DNA from: Winogradskyella sp.
GTDB lineage: Bacteria > Bacteroidota > Bacteroidia > Flavobacteriales > Flavobacteriaceae
DNA: 39,382 bases
Direction of reading: 5' to 3'
NCBI GenBank assembly: GCA_030149175.1
Contig: JASBSA010000084.1
Coordinates: 1 to 39,382, forward strand
The notes under the pieces were generated by a model. The model was given only the letters and a program-made list of their open reading frames with translations, ran no database searches and was not told the origin of the DNA. Both the position numbers and the translations under genes were made by a program. Positions 21,690 through 30,482 of the stretch are shown piece by piece (within the stretch, counting starts at the first letter, position 1; the number at the start of each line of letters is the position of its first letter).

Positions 21690-24641
21690 TTATTTAATTG
21701 AAATTTCATCAGCAAAAATCCAGCTTCTACCGTCCATTGGATAGCCTAAATGCCATTCCGGTAGTTTGCCCAGTTTCTTGGCTATGATTTTTACGTATTT
21801 GTATTCGGTCATTGGAATTTTAAACTCTACGGTTTTAATTTCAATTTCATTGTTTTTGTTTTCTGCATTTATCTTTTGGGAAGGTAAGGCTTTAAAATCC
21901 TTTCCATCTTTAGAAACCAAACACTGCACTTCGGTTGGGTAAAAAATCCAAGCCCCTTGATCTTGCAAAAAGTTTACTGAAATGAGGTTAATAGGTTTTA
22001 GTCTTCCTAAATCTACAGTGGCCACCAAATCAGTATTGTGGTAACCTTGCCAACTCCCTGTCCGGTAATTTTTAGTACTTCTTATGCCGTCAATTAATGC
22101 ATCATTTCCACCTGCGGAATATTGATTAGCAAATTCACTTTCTAAAATGATACTTAAGTTTGGATCAATCTTGTAAAAAGGTGTTGTTAACACAGGACTT
22201 TTTAAGTTACCTTTTTCTGAATATAATCTCACTTTTGTATCTTCTGTTATGGTAAAAGGCGTTTCGTATAGTTGAAAATCTTCATCATTAATCGCATAAA
22301 AAATCTTTGTATCTTTTTCAGAAGTATTTAAAACAACTTCTGTAGAACCTCTAAAAGTGATGTCACCTTTTTCAATAAATGGTGACGGTAAAATAATATG
22401 ATTTGTTATTTCGATTTTTGGCTCTTGACCCTCTCGACTTCCCCAAATTGCTGGATTGTCATTCATATAAAATTCCAAAACACCACCGTCCATGATTTCT
22501 TGATGGGTAAGATAAGTTCTATTCAGTTTTTCGCCATTTAGATACACGTATTCAACATACTTATTTATATCGCTTAAATCATAACTTTTTATGGTGAAGG
22601 TTTTTCCGTTTTCAAGATTAATAGACACTTTGTCGAAAAATGGTGCACCAATGATATATTGATTAGAGCCTGGCGTTACGGGATAAAAGCCCATTGAGCT
22701 TAATACGTACCAAGCGCTCATTTGTCCGCAGTCTTCGTTACCCGAAACACCATCAGGATCATTTTTATAGAGTTCGGTTAAGATTTGATGTACTTTTTCT
22801 TGCGTTTTGTGAGGTCTGTTAACAAAATTGTAGAGGTATGCCATATGATGGCTAGGTTCGTTGCCGTGCGCATATTGGCCAATTAACCCTGTGATGTCTG
22901 CTTGGTCTCTTCCAGAAGTTTTTACTTTGGTAGAAAACAACTCATCGAGTTGAGCTTCCAAAGCGTCTTTTCCACCCAATAAATCTATGAAGCCAGAAAT
23001 GTCCTGCGGCACATAAAAACTGTATTGCCAAGCGTTGGCTTCGGTATAATTGAAGTTGACTTCATAAGGGTCGAAAGGCGAAAACCACGTATTTCTAAAA
23101 CGCCCACGCATAAATTTGCTACTTGGGTCAAACACATTTTTGTAGTACTGTGCACGTTGAATATACGTTTTATAATCGTCTTCCTTATTCATCGCTTTTG
23201 CCATTTGGGCAATCGTCCAATCATCATAAGCATATTCTAAGGTTTTTGAAACCGATTCGCTTTCTTCATCCACGGGAATAAAACCATAGTTTTTGTAAGC
23301 TTCTAAACCGAATTTGTCACGAGTTGCCGAATGTTTCATTGCTTCAAACGCTTTTTCGGTGTCGTAACTTCTTATCCCTTTTAAATACGCATCGGCGATA
23401 ACTGGCACAGCGTGGTAACCAATCATACAATCGGTATAATTTCCTGATAAATCCCACATTGGCATTATGCCGCCTTCCTCATATTTTGCTAAAAATGTAT
23501 TGATAAAATCATTGGTTTTCTCTTGTTCTATGATGGTATAAAGTGGGTGAGCCGCTCTGTATGTATCCCAAAGCGAAAACACCGTGTAATAGTCAAAATC
23601 CTTGGTTTCGTGAATTTCCAAATCCATACCTCTATAACGTCCATCCACATCTTGGTAAATGTTTGGTGCAATCATCGTATGGTAAAGTGCCGAATAAAAA
23701 TTGGTTTTTTTGTCTAGATTATCACTTTCAATAACAATTTTTTCAAGTTGAGATTCCCATTCTTGTTGTGCTTCTTTCTTTACGGTCTCAAAATCTTTGG
23801 TTAAAACTTCAGCTTCGAGGTTTTTGTATGCACCAGCTTCATCAACGGCAGAAATTCCTGTTTTAATGAGGATTGGTTCGTTGTTTGGGTTTTCAAATTG
23901 AATGACGGCTTTCTTGCTTTCAAACTTGTAATTTTTACTTATTGCAACCCCATCACCATCATCGTAAAGGATAGCTTTTATTGGATGCGAAAAGGTAATA
24001 TGATAAAATAAACGTTGGTCTTTTGCCCAAGCCAAAGAATGTCTTAAACCATTAATTTCAAAATCATTCAGTTTATTAATTTTATAATCCAGAAGTTTAT
24101 CTCTATGGTCTAAGTCTAACACTACATATTGATTTTCAGCCGAAGGAAATTGATATTTATGAATACCACTTCGTTTGGAAACCGTTAACTCAACATCAAT
24201 ATTAGTTGAATCTAAATGGACTTTATAATAACCAGGTTCAGCACTTTCGTTCTCGTGCGAAAAATGGGCACGATAACCAGCTTTCCCATCTGAACCATTA
24301 TTAAAATTCACTTTGTTGGTTGGCATTAAAAGGACATCGCCATAATCACTAATACCTGTGCCGCTAAGGTGGGTGTGTGAGAATCCGTAGATGTATTCGT
24401 CTGTGTAATGATAACCAGAGCAGCCATCCCAACCCTCTAAACGTGTGTCCGGACTCAATTGCATCATACCAAAAGGCATCGTCGCACCTGGATAGGTGTG
24501 ACCGTGACCACCAGTGCCAATAAAGGTGTTGACATAGTTGGTTAGTGGTTGGTCTTTTTCGGCTTTTGTAACTGAAGAGGATTCTTTACAGCTAAAAAAA
24601 GAAAGCAGAACGATTAAAACGAAGGCGGATTTAATAGGCAT
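21690..24641 (-). CDS. GH92 exo-alpha-mannosidase lipoprotein
   Basis: 983 residues from the ATG at 24639-24641; an in-frame TTG one codon upstream is less likely. A lipoprotein signal ends SFFSC (about 18). The GH92 core opens NYVNTFIGTGGHGHTYPG and PFGMMQLSPDTR, with GYHYTDEYIYGFSHTHLSG. The GNEPSHHMAYLYN (E595) and GNEDCGQMSAWY (D637) motifs carry catalytic-site residues of this calcium-dependent inverting family. Extra C-terminal parts not found in minimal GH92 enzymes are a chitobiase-C-like beta domain (about 770-835) and an F5/8-type-C/discoidin-like domain (about 845-983). It should trim alpha-mannose from high-mannose N-glycans at the cell surface or in the periplasm. First gene of the leftward operon. 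Confidence 0.94.
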   Translation of the reverse strand: MPIKSAFVLIVLLSFFSCKESSSVTKAEKDQPLTNYVNTFIGTGGHGHTYPGATMPFGMMQLSPDTRLEGWDGCSGYHYTDEYIYGFSHTHLSGTGISDYGDVLLMPTNKVNFNNGSDGKAGYRAHFSHENESAEPGYYKVHLDSTNIDVELTVSKRSGIHKYQFPSAENQYVVLDLDHRDKLLDYKINKLNDFEINGLRHSLAWAKDQRLFYHITFSHPIKAILYDDGDGVAISKNYKFESKKAVIQFENPNNEPILIKTGISAVDEAGAYKNLEAEVLTKDFETVKKEAQQEWESQLEKIVIESDNLDKKTNFYSALYHTMIAPNIYQDVDGRYRGMDLEIHETKDFDYYTVFSLWDTYRAAHPLYTIIEQEKTNDFINTFLAKYEEGGIMPMWDLSGNYTDCMIGYHAVPVIADAYLKGIRSYDTEKAFEAMKHSATRDKFGLEAYKNYGFIPVDEESESVSKTLEYAYDDWTIAQMAKAMNKEDDYKTYIQRAQYYKNVFDPSSKFMRGRFRNTWFSPFDPYEVNFNYTEANAWQYSFYVPQDISGFIDLLGGKDALEAQLDELFSTKVKTSGRDQADITGLIGQYAHGNEPSHHMAYLYNFVNRPHKTQEKVHQILTELYKNDPDGVSGNEDCGQMSAWYVLSSMGFYPVTPGSNQYIIGAPFFDKVSINLENGKTFTIKSYDLSDINKYVEYVYLNGEKLNRTYLTHQEIMDGGVLEFYMNDNPAIWGSREGQEPKIEITNHIILPSPFIEKGDITFRGSTEVVLNTSEKDTKIFYAINDEDFQLYETPFTITEDTKVRLYSEKGNLKSPVLTTPFYKIDPNLSIILESEFANQYSAGGNDALIDGIRSTKNYRTGSWQGYHNTDLVATVDLGRLKPINLISVNFLQDQGAWIFYPTEVQCLVSKDGKDFKALPSQKINAENKNNEIEIKTVEFKIPMTEYKYVKIIAKKLGKLPEWHLGYPMDGRSWIFADEISIK

Positions 24642-24681
24642 CAAAAAAGATTAGTAATTTTAATGCATCTAATATACTAAA

Positions 24682-26958
24682 ATGCACATCAAGAAATTAA
24701 TCGGTCTTTTTATTTTGTCGTTGGCACTTGTGAATTGTAAGGAAGAATCAATTCAAATTACACAGACGCAGATTATTCCAATCCCAAATTCTATAGAGTT
24801 ATCAGACTCTTTTTTTACAATCGATGAAAACACAGGCGTAACTTACGACGACAACCTTAAAGTCAGTGCTCAATTTCTGAAGAATTTTATTGAAACAGGA
24901 AGTCAAATAACCTTAAAACAAGGGAATGCTATTCAGTTTTTAATTGATGAAACTCTTGAGCCTGAAGCGTATAAATTAACGGTATCAAAAAAAGAGATTA
25001 AAATTGAAGCCTCAACAGATCAAGGTGCGTTTTATGCGGTTCAAACCTTACGACAATTAATGCCTGTTGGTCTTGAAAACGGTGCGTTTTCAGAAAATGA
25101 AATTTTAATACAGGCTGTAGTTATAAATGACAAACCACAATTTTCATATCGTGGTATGCATCTCGATGTGGCAAGACATATGTTTTCAGTGGAATTCATT
25201 AAAAAATATATCGATGCCTTAGCAATGTTGAAGTTAAACACCTTTCACTGGCATTTAACGGACGACCAAGGTTGGCGCATTGAGATTAAGAAATATACAA
25301 AATTGCAGGAAGTTGCAGCATACAGAGATGAAACTTTGGTTGGGCATTACAGTGACCGGCTACACCAATTTGATGGTAAACGTTATGGTGGTTATTACAC
25401 ACAAGAGGAGGTCAAGGACATTGTTCAATATGCCAAAGAACGTTTTGTGACTGTAATTCCCGAAATTGAAATGCCAGGACACGCGCAAGCGGCTATTGCG
25501 GCTTATCCAGAATTGGGATGTTCAGATCAACCCGTTGAGGTGGCTAAAAAATGGGGTGTTTTTGAAGAGATTTATTGCCCAAATCAAAAAACCTTTGCGT
25601 TTTTAGAAGATGTTTTAGATGAGGTTTTAGAGCTGTTTCCCAGCAAATACATTCACATTGGTGGCGACGAAGCGCCAAAAACACGTTGGAAAAATTGTGA
25701 ACACTGCCAAGCCTTAATCAAAGAAGAAGGCTTAAAAGACGAACACCATTTACAAAGCTATTTTATAACCAAAATGGAAAAGTACCTTAACTCAAAAGGG
25801 CGACAAATTATTGGTTGGGACGAGATTTTAGAAGGCGGATTGGCACCTAATGCAACCGTTATGTCTTGGCGAGGCACGAGTGGAGCAGTTGAGGCGGCTA
25901 AATCTGGCCATAACGTGATTATGACACCAACATCACATTGTTATTTTGATTATTATCAATCTGAAAATGATGATGAACCCTTGGCTATTGGTGGTTTTTT
26001 ACCCTTGGAAAAAGTCTATGGTTTTAATCCGATTCCAGAAGAGCTTACAGAAAATGAGCGTCAATATGTTTTGGGAGCGCAAGGTAATATTTGGACAGAG
26101 TATATTCCAACAGAAAAGCATCTGGAATATATGGCGTTTCCGAGAATGTTGGCGCTGAGCGAAGTGGTTTGGTCTCAACCAGAACGCAAAAATTACAAAG
26201 ATTTTGTTTCGAGGTTAGAAAATTTTCATCAGCGTTTAGATGCTTTGAAAATGAATTATGCGAATCATCTTTATGATATTGAATATGAAACTGAAAGGAT
26301 TAATGATGAAGTTTATTTTAAACTCGATTCTAATTTATCAGAGGATAAAATAATAAGATTAGAGTTGAATGGTTCAGAACCTGATTACGAGTCTAGAGTT
26401 TATACAGAGCCAATTCTTATTGATAAATCAATGGAAGTTAAGGCAGCAGTTTATAAGTTTAATTCAAAAGAAAAACTCGGAAGAACTTTTACTCAAAACA
26501 TTAATTACCACAAAGCAGTTGGAGCAAAAATCACGATTAATAAACAACCATACAAAGCCTATTCGGGTAGTGGAGCACAAGGTTTAATTAACGGTATTTC
26601 AGGAAGTGATTCGCGATATGGAGATAAAGAATGGTTAGGATTTTGGGGAGAAGATATTTTGATTGAAATAGATTTTAGGGAGGAATTAGAAATCAATTCT
26701 ATCAAAACACGTTTTTATAATAGTAATGGACAATGGATTTATGCACCAGAGAAAATTTTAGTGGCTTTTGACAATAACCAATACCAAGAATTTAATTTAG
26801 CTAATGATGAATTATTGATAAATTTTGAGTTCAATGTTGCAAATCAAAGAGCGAAGAAAGTTTATATCAAAGTGCAAAATTACGGCACAATCCCAGAAGG
26901 CAAACAAGGTGCAGGTAATAAAGCTTGGACGTTTATTGATGAGATTATAATTAACTAA
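24682..26958 (+). CDS. GH20 beta-N-acetylhexosaminidase lipoprotein
   Basis: 758 residues. Signal peptide ends LALVNC, a probable lipobox at about residue 19. Order: an N-terminal GH20b domain; a catalytic barrel with YRGMHLDVARHMF, FHWHLTDDQGWRIEI and the catalytic pair D329-E330 in HIGGDEAPKTRW, with AQGNIWTEY near the end; a chitobiase-C-like domain (about 540-615); and an F5/8-type-C-like domain to the end (FIDEIIIN). Substrate-assisted catalysis removes terminal beta-GlcNAc (or GalNAc). In this locus it would cut GlcNAc-beta1,4-GlcNAc and complex-glycan antennae. The start is 40 bp from the divergent GH92 start. The accessory domains match those of the GH92 protein. Confidence 0.95.
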   Translation: MHIKKLIGLFILSLALVNCKEESIQITQTQIIPIPNSIELSDSFFTIDENTGVTYDDNLKVSAQFLKNFIETGSQITLKQGNAIQFLIDETLEPEAYKLTVSKKEIKIEASTDQGAFYAVQTLRQLMPVGLENGAFSENEILIQAVVINDKPQFSYRGMHLDVARHMFSVEFIKKYIDALAMLKLNTFHWHLTDDQGWRIEIKKYTKLQEVAAYRDETLVGHYSDRLHQFDGKRYGGYYTQEEVKDIVQYAKERFVTVIPEIEMPGHAQAAIAAYPELGCSDQPVEVAKKWGVFEEIYCPNQKTFAFLEDVLDEVLELFPSKYIHIGGDEAPKTRWKNCEHCQALIKEEGLKDEHHLQSYFITKMEKYLNSKGRQIIGWDEILEGGLAPNATVMSWRGTSGAVEAAKSGHNVIMTPTSHCYFDYYQSENDDEPLAIGGFLPLEKVYGFNPIPEELTENERQYVLGAQGNIWTEYIPTEKHLEYMAFPRMLALSEVVWSQPERKNYKDFVSRLENFHQRLDALKMNYANHLYDIEYETERINDEVYFKLDSNLSEDKIIRLELNGSEPDYESRVYTEPILIDKSMEVKAAVYKFNSKEKLGRTFTQNINYHKAVGAKITINKQPYKAYSGSGAQGLINGISGSDSRYGDKEWLGFWGEDILIEIDFREELEINSIKTRFYNSNGQWIYAPEKILVAFDNNQYQEFNLANDELLINFEFNVANQRAKKVYIKVQNYGTIPEGKQGAGNKAWTFIDEIIIN

Positions 26959-26960
26959 TA

Positions 26961-27064
26961 CGTCAGTTCGAGTGAAATTGCTTTTTTGCAATTTTGTATC
27001 GAGAACCAATAAAAGTACTTCTCGATACGATTTGCTAGTGCTCCGCAAATCATTCGAAGTGACG
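26961..27064. repeat. Cloverleaf-forming palindromic intergenic repeat
   Basis: Part of the only gene-free stretch longer than 300 bp (26959-27284). The outer arms 26961-26975 and 27050-27064 match at 13 of 15 positions. Inside are hairpin 26975-26981/26988-26994, a central arm 26994-27005/27019-27030 (11 of 12), and hairpin 27029-27035/27045-27051 (perfect). The whole folds as a three-armed leaf on a common stem. I read it as a REP-like mobile repeat, not a gene. Confidence 0.65.
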
Positions 27065-27072
27065 GCTTTGTT

Positions 27073-27195
27073 TGTCATTCAGAGCGTAGCGAAGAATCTC
27101 TTTGAAATTGACAGAAAAAATCCTGCAAGGTTTTAGAAACCTTTCAGGTCAGAGACAATTAAGAGATTGCCGCGTCCTACGTCCTCGTAATGACA
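27073..27195. repeat. Composite inverted interspersed repeat
   Basis: The left arm 27073-27100 begins TGTCATTCAGAGCGTAG. The right arm 27163-27195 is a diverged copy in opposite orientation (its complement begins TGTCATTACGAGGACGTAG). Between them lies an imperfect hairpin, 27122-27148 (CCTGCAAGGTTT...AAACCTTTCAGG). Repeats beginning TGTCATTC/GCGAGG are widespread in Bacteroidetes intergenic DNA. Confidence 0.65.
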
Positions 27196-27203
27196 GTTGT
27201 TTT

Positions 27204-27278
27204 TGTCATTCCGCACTTGATGCGGAATCCATTTTAAAGAAATAAGTATAATTAATGAGATTCCTGCTTTCGCAGGAA
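27204..27278. repeat. Two short hairpin repeats directly before cutC
   Basis: First hairpin: 8-bp stem 27208-27215/27221-27228 (ATTCCGCA/TGCGGAAT) preceded by TGTC. Second: 7-bp perfect stem 27261-27267/27272-27278 (TTCCTGC/GCAGGAA) with a TTTC loop, ending six bases before the cutC ATG. Its right arm contains AGGAAG (27274-27279), the only purine-rich ribosome-site candidate. Confidence 0.6.
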
Positions 27279-27284
27279 GTAAAT

Positions 27285-27974
27285 ATGAAACTAGAAATCT
27301 GCGCCAACTCATACCAATCAGCAAAAAATGCCCAAGAGGCAGGAGCACATCGCATAGAATTGTGTCAGGAATTGTCGGTTGGTGGCATTACACCATCTTA
27401 CGGTTTATTAAAAAAGGTCATTGCAGAATTGGATATTCCAGTCTTTGTATTGATACGTCCTCGAGGTGGTGATTTTGTATATTCCGATAATGAGTTTCAA
27501 GTGATGAAAACCGATATTCAACTCTGCAAAGATTTGGGCTGTAAAGGTATTGTGTCAGGAGTGTTAAATTTAGACAAAACAATTGATATTAAAAGAACAA
27601 AAGAATTAATTGAATTGTCAAAACCTTTGGAATTCACATTTCATCGCGCGTTTGATGAGGTTAGAAATCCGAAAGAAGCCTTATTGCAACTTATAGAACT
27701 TGGTACAGATCGCGTGCTAACATCAGGTCAAAAAACAACGGCAGAAGAAGGCTTAGAGCTCTTAATAGAATTGAATGTTTTAGCCGAAAATAGAATCACG
27801 ATTGTAGCCGGAGGAGGAGTTTCTGCAGAAAATGTAATGCTATTTAAAGAGGCAGGTTTAACTGAAGTTCACGCGTCAGCATCAACAACAAAAGAAGATG
27901 GTAATTCTATGTTTTCTTTACCAATGACTTTTTCAGACCCAATAAAAATTAAAGCCATTCTAGATGCGATATAG
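27285..27974 (+). CDS. cutC: CutC-family TIM-barrel protein
   Basis: 229 residues starting MKLEICANSYQSA. The in-frame ATG at 27255 lies in a repeat hairpin and would add ten residues foreign to the family, so it was rejected. Family motifs seen: RIELCQELSVGGITPSYGL, PVFVLIRPRGGDFVYS, FHRAFDEV, RVLTSGQ and IVAGGGVSAENV. CutC was named for copper homeostasis, but its biochemical role is unsettled. Here it overlaps the GH2 beta-mannosidase gene by 11 bp and follows GH20. Tight translational coupling to a glycosidase suggests a role in sugar or glycan metabolism rather than metal handling (inference). Cytosolic; no signal peptide. Confidence 0.92.
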   Translation: MKLEICANSYQSAKNAQEAGAHRIELCQELSVGGITPSYGLLKKVIAELDIPVFVLIRPRGGDFVYSDNEFQVMKTDIQLCKDLGCKGIVSGVLNLDKTIDIKRTKELIELSKPLEFTFHRAFDEVRNPKEALLQLIELGTDRVLTSGQKTTAEEGLELLIELNVLAENRITIVAGGGVSAENVMLFKEAGLTEVHASASTTKEDGNSMFSLPMTFSDPIKIKAILDAI

Positions 27975-30453
27975 CCTACTGTTGTTAATAGTTTTTTGTT
28001 TTAGTTGTCAGCCCAAACACGATTTGCCAACAACGATCAATCTCGATGAGAATTGGCAGTTCAAAAAAGTGTCAGATTCAGTGTGGCATTCGGCTTCAGT
28101 GCCTGGAAATGTGTTTTCAGACTTATTGCATCATCAACTTATAGAAGATCCATTTATTGGAAATAATGAAGAAAACTTACAATGGGTTTCAGAAAACGAT
28201 TGGGAATACAAAACCAATTTTTCATTAAGTGAAGACTTCCTCAAAAACAAGCATTTTGAACTTAATTTTGAAGGATTAGATACCTACGCTTCGGTTTATT
28301 TGAATGACAGTCTCATTTTAAAAGCCAACAATGCATTCAGAAAATGGGAGGTAGATGTAAAACCATATTTAAAAGTTGATAATGAATTACGTTTGGTTTT
28401 TGAAAGTACCTCTAAATACGAAGCAAAAGCACAAGAAAAATTACCTTACGAACTACCAGAAGGCGAACGGATTTTTACCAGAAAAGCGCAATTTCAATAT
28501 GGTTGGGATTGGGGACCAAAATTGAATACAAGTGGCATTTGGAGACCGATAAAGTTAGTGGTTTGGAATGAAGTTTATCTTAAAAAAGAGAACACTTATA
28601 TTGTGCAGAGACAGCTCACAGATTCTATAGCTGATTTTAATATTTTGCTCGAAGATTACCCTTCAACAGAGTATTCTTATGAAGTTTATGTGAATGACGA
28701 GCTCAATCAACTGTACGAAAATTTGCCTTCTGATAAGACAGGAGTTGTTCCTTTTCAAATCAAAAACCCAAAACTCTGGTGGCCGCATAATATAGGAGAA
28801 CCATACTTGTATGATATTAAAGTTGTGGTAAAAGAAGGCGAAAAAATAATGGATAGCATTTCAACCAAATATGGCATTCGCGAAATTGAATTGGTAACCG
28901 AGAAAGACAGTATTGGTGAATCATATTATTTTAAGGTTAACAATATTCCTGTTTATGCCAAAGGCGCTAATTATATTCCACAGCACAGTTTTCATAATGA
29001 AGTAAAACACAAACATTACGAAAGACTCTTAAATGATGTTGTAGACGCCAATATGAATATGCTCAGGGTTTGGGGTGGCGGTATTTACGAGAACGACATA
29101 TTTTATGAGCTGTGTGATGAAAAAGGGATTTTGGTTTGGCAAGATTTTATGTTTGCCTGTGCGATGTATCCTGGTGACAAAGCATTTTTAAATAATGTTG
29201 CTAAAGAAGCTGAAAACAATGTGAAAAGATTGAGAAATCATCCATCCATTGCACTTTGGTGTGGTAATAACGAAAGCTCTGAAGGTTGGAATCGTTGGGG
29301 TTGGCAAGGTGATAGAAATGAGGAAGAAAAAGAAGAAATTTGGAATAATTATTTAAAAGTTTTTGATTCCATTTTGCCAAAAACCGTAAACAAATTTACA
29401 GATACACCATATTGGCAAACATCGCCAAAATACGGAAGAGGTAATCCATTGTACAAGTCAGAAGGTGATGCGCACGATTGGTGGATTTGGCACGATGGAT
29501 ATCCTTTTGAACATCTCGAAACCAATGTACCACGCTTTATGAGTGAGTTTGGGTTTCAATCCTTTCCGAGTTACGAAGCCATTCGTTTTATAAATCAAAA
29601 GGATAGTTTAGATATTACTTCCGAAGGTTTTAAAAATCATCAAAAACATTCCAGAGGATTTCAAATCATTGATGATTATATGCAACGCGATTTTCCGGTT
29701 CCTGAGGTTTACACTGAGCACAGTCGAAGTGCAGAAGATTACGTCTATATGAGTCAACTATTGCAAGCCTACGGCATAACTAAAGGTATCGAAGGACACC
29801 GGCGAGCAAAACCAGACAATATGGGTACATTATATTGGCAACTTAATGATTGTTGGCCTGCTATTTCGTGGAGTAGTATTGATTATTTTGGCAATTGGAA
29901 AGCCTTGCATTATAAAGCTAAACGCAGTTTTGAGAATGTTTTGGTGTCTTCAAAAGTTGAAAATGATATTTTAAAAACATGGATTGTTAATGATAAATTA
30001 GATGAGATAACAGGTCAGTTGACTTTAAAATTAATGAATTTTTCAGGCGAAGTGATTTTGACTTATAAAGAGGAAATAAGGGTAGACCCACTTTCAAGTG
30101 AAATAAAATTTCAATTAGATTTAAATACCTTAAAGTTTAATAAAAAGGAGACGGTTTTAGTTTCAAACTTCAATGGCAAAACTTCATATTTCTATTTCGC
30201 AAAACCTAAAGCGTTGAAGTTACAACAAGCCGAAATTCAAAAAACAGTCACTAAAACTAATGATGGTTTTTCCATAGAGCTGTCTTCATCAACACTTCAA
30301 AAAGATGTGTTCTTGTTCTCGGATACCAAAGGTCATTTTTCTGATAATTTCTTCGATTTATTGCCAAATGAACCAAAAACGATTCAGATTGAGACTGATG
30401 CTAAAAACCTTGATGAACTACAAATAAAAACCTTTAACACTTTCATAAGATAA
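27964..30453 (+). CDS. GH2 beta-mannosidase lipoprotein
   Basis: 829 residues. A short lipoprotein signal ends VFCFSC (about residue 15). A GH2 sugar-binding beta-sandwich follows (NLDENWQFKKVSDSVWHSASVPGNV; LNFEGLDTYASVYLND), then FQYGWDWGPKLNTSGIWRP, an immunoglobulin-like domain, and a TIM barrel. The acid/base is E437 in LWCGNNESSEGW and the nucleophile is E528 in FMSEFGFQSFPS; both match the beta-mannosidase branch. It should hydrolyse the Man-beta1,4-GlcNAc bond of the N-glycan core, a linkage the GH92 and GH20 neighbours cannot cut. The start overlaps the cutC stop by 11 bp, so translation is probably coupled. Beta-mannan oligosaccharides are an alternative substrate. Confidence 0.94.
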   Translation: MRYSLLLLIVFCFSCQPKHDLPTTINLDENWQFKKVSDSVWHSASVPGNVFSDLLHHQLIEDPFIGNNEENLQWVSENDWEYKTNFSLSEDFLKNKHFELNFEGLDTYASVYLNDSLILKANNAFRKWEVDVKPYLKVDNELRLVFESTSKYEAKAQEKLPYELPEGERIFTRKAQFQYGWDWGPKLNTSGIWRPIKLVVWNEVYLKKENTYIVQRQLTDSIADFNILLEDYPSTEYSYEVYVNDELNQLYENLPSDKTGVVPFQIKNPKLWWPHNIGEPYLYDIKVVVKEGEKIMDSISTKYGIREIELVTEKDSIGESYYFKVNNIPVYAKGANYIPQHSFHNEVKHKHYERLLNDVVDANMNMLRVWGGGIYENDIFYELCDEKGILVWQDFMFACAMYPGDKAFLNNVAKEAENNVKRLRNHPSIALWCGNNESSEGWNRWGWQGDRNEEEKEEIWNNYLKVFDSILPKTVNKFTDTPYWQTSPKYGRGNPLYKSEGDAHDWWIWHDGYPFEHLETNVPRFMSEFGFQSFPSYEAIRFINQKDSLDITSEGFKNHQKHSRGFQIIDDYMQRDFPVPEVYTEHSRSAEDYVYMSQLLQAYGITKGIEGHRRAKPDNMGTLYWQLNDCWPAISWSSIDYFGNWKALHYKAKRSFENVLVSSKVENDILKTWIVNDKLDEITGQLTLKLMNFSGEVILTYKEEIRVDPLSSEIKFQLDLNTLKFNKKETVLVSNFNGKTSYFYFAKPKALKLQQAEIQKTVTKTNDGFSIELSSSTLQKDVFLFSDTKGHFSDNFFDLLPNEPKTIQIETDAKNLDELQIKTFNTFIR

Positions 30454-30482
30454 GTCATAAGGCTTATGTTTAAATTTGCTTT

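Noticed and set aside
27255-27284. Upstream in-frame ATG for cutC
   Set aside because: It lies in a repeat hairpin and adds residues absent from the CutC family, which begins MKLEIC here.
26812-27348. Two minus-strand open frames in the GH20-cutC interval
   Set aside because: They overlap GH20 or cutC coding sequence and consist largely of translated palindromic repeats.
300-30453. Polysaccharide utilisation locus with SusC/SusD
   Set aside because: An HTCS and glycosidases are present but no TonB-dependent receptor or SusD-like gene was found, and the HTCS is 11 kb from the glycosidases.
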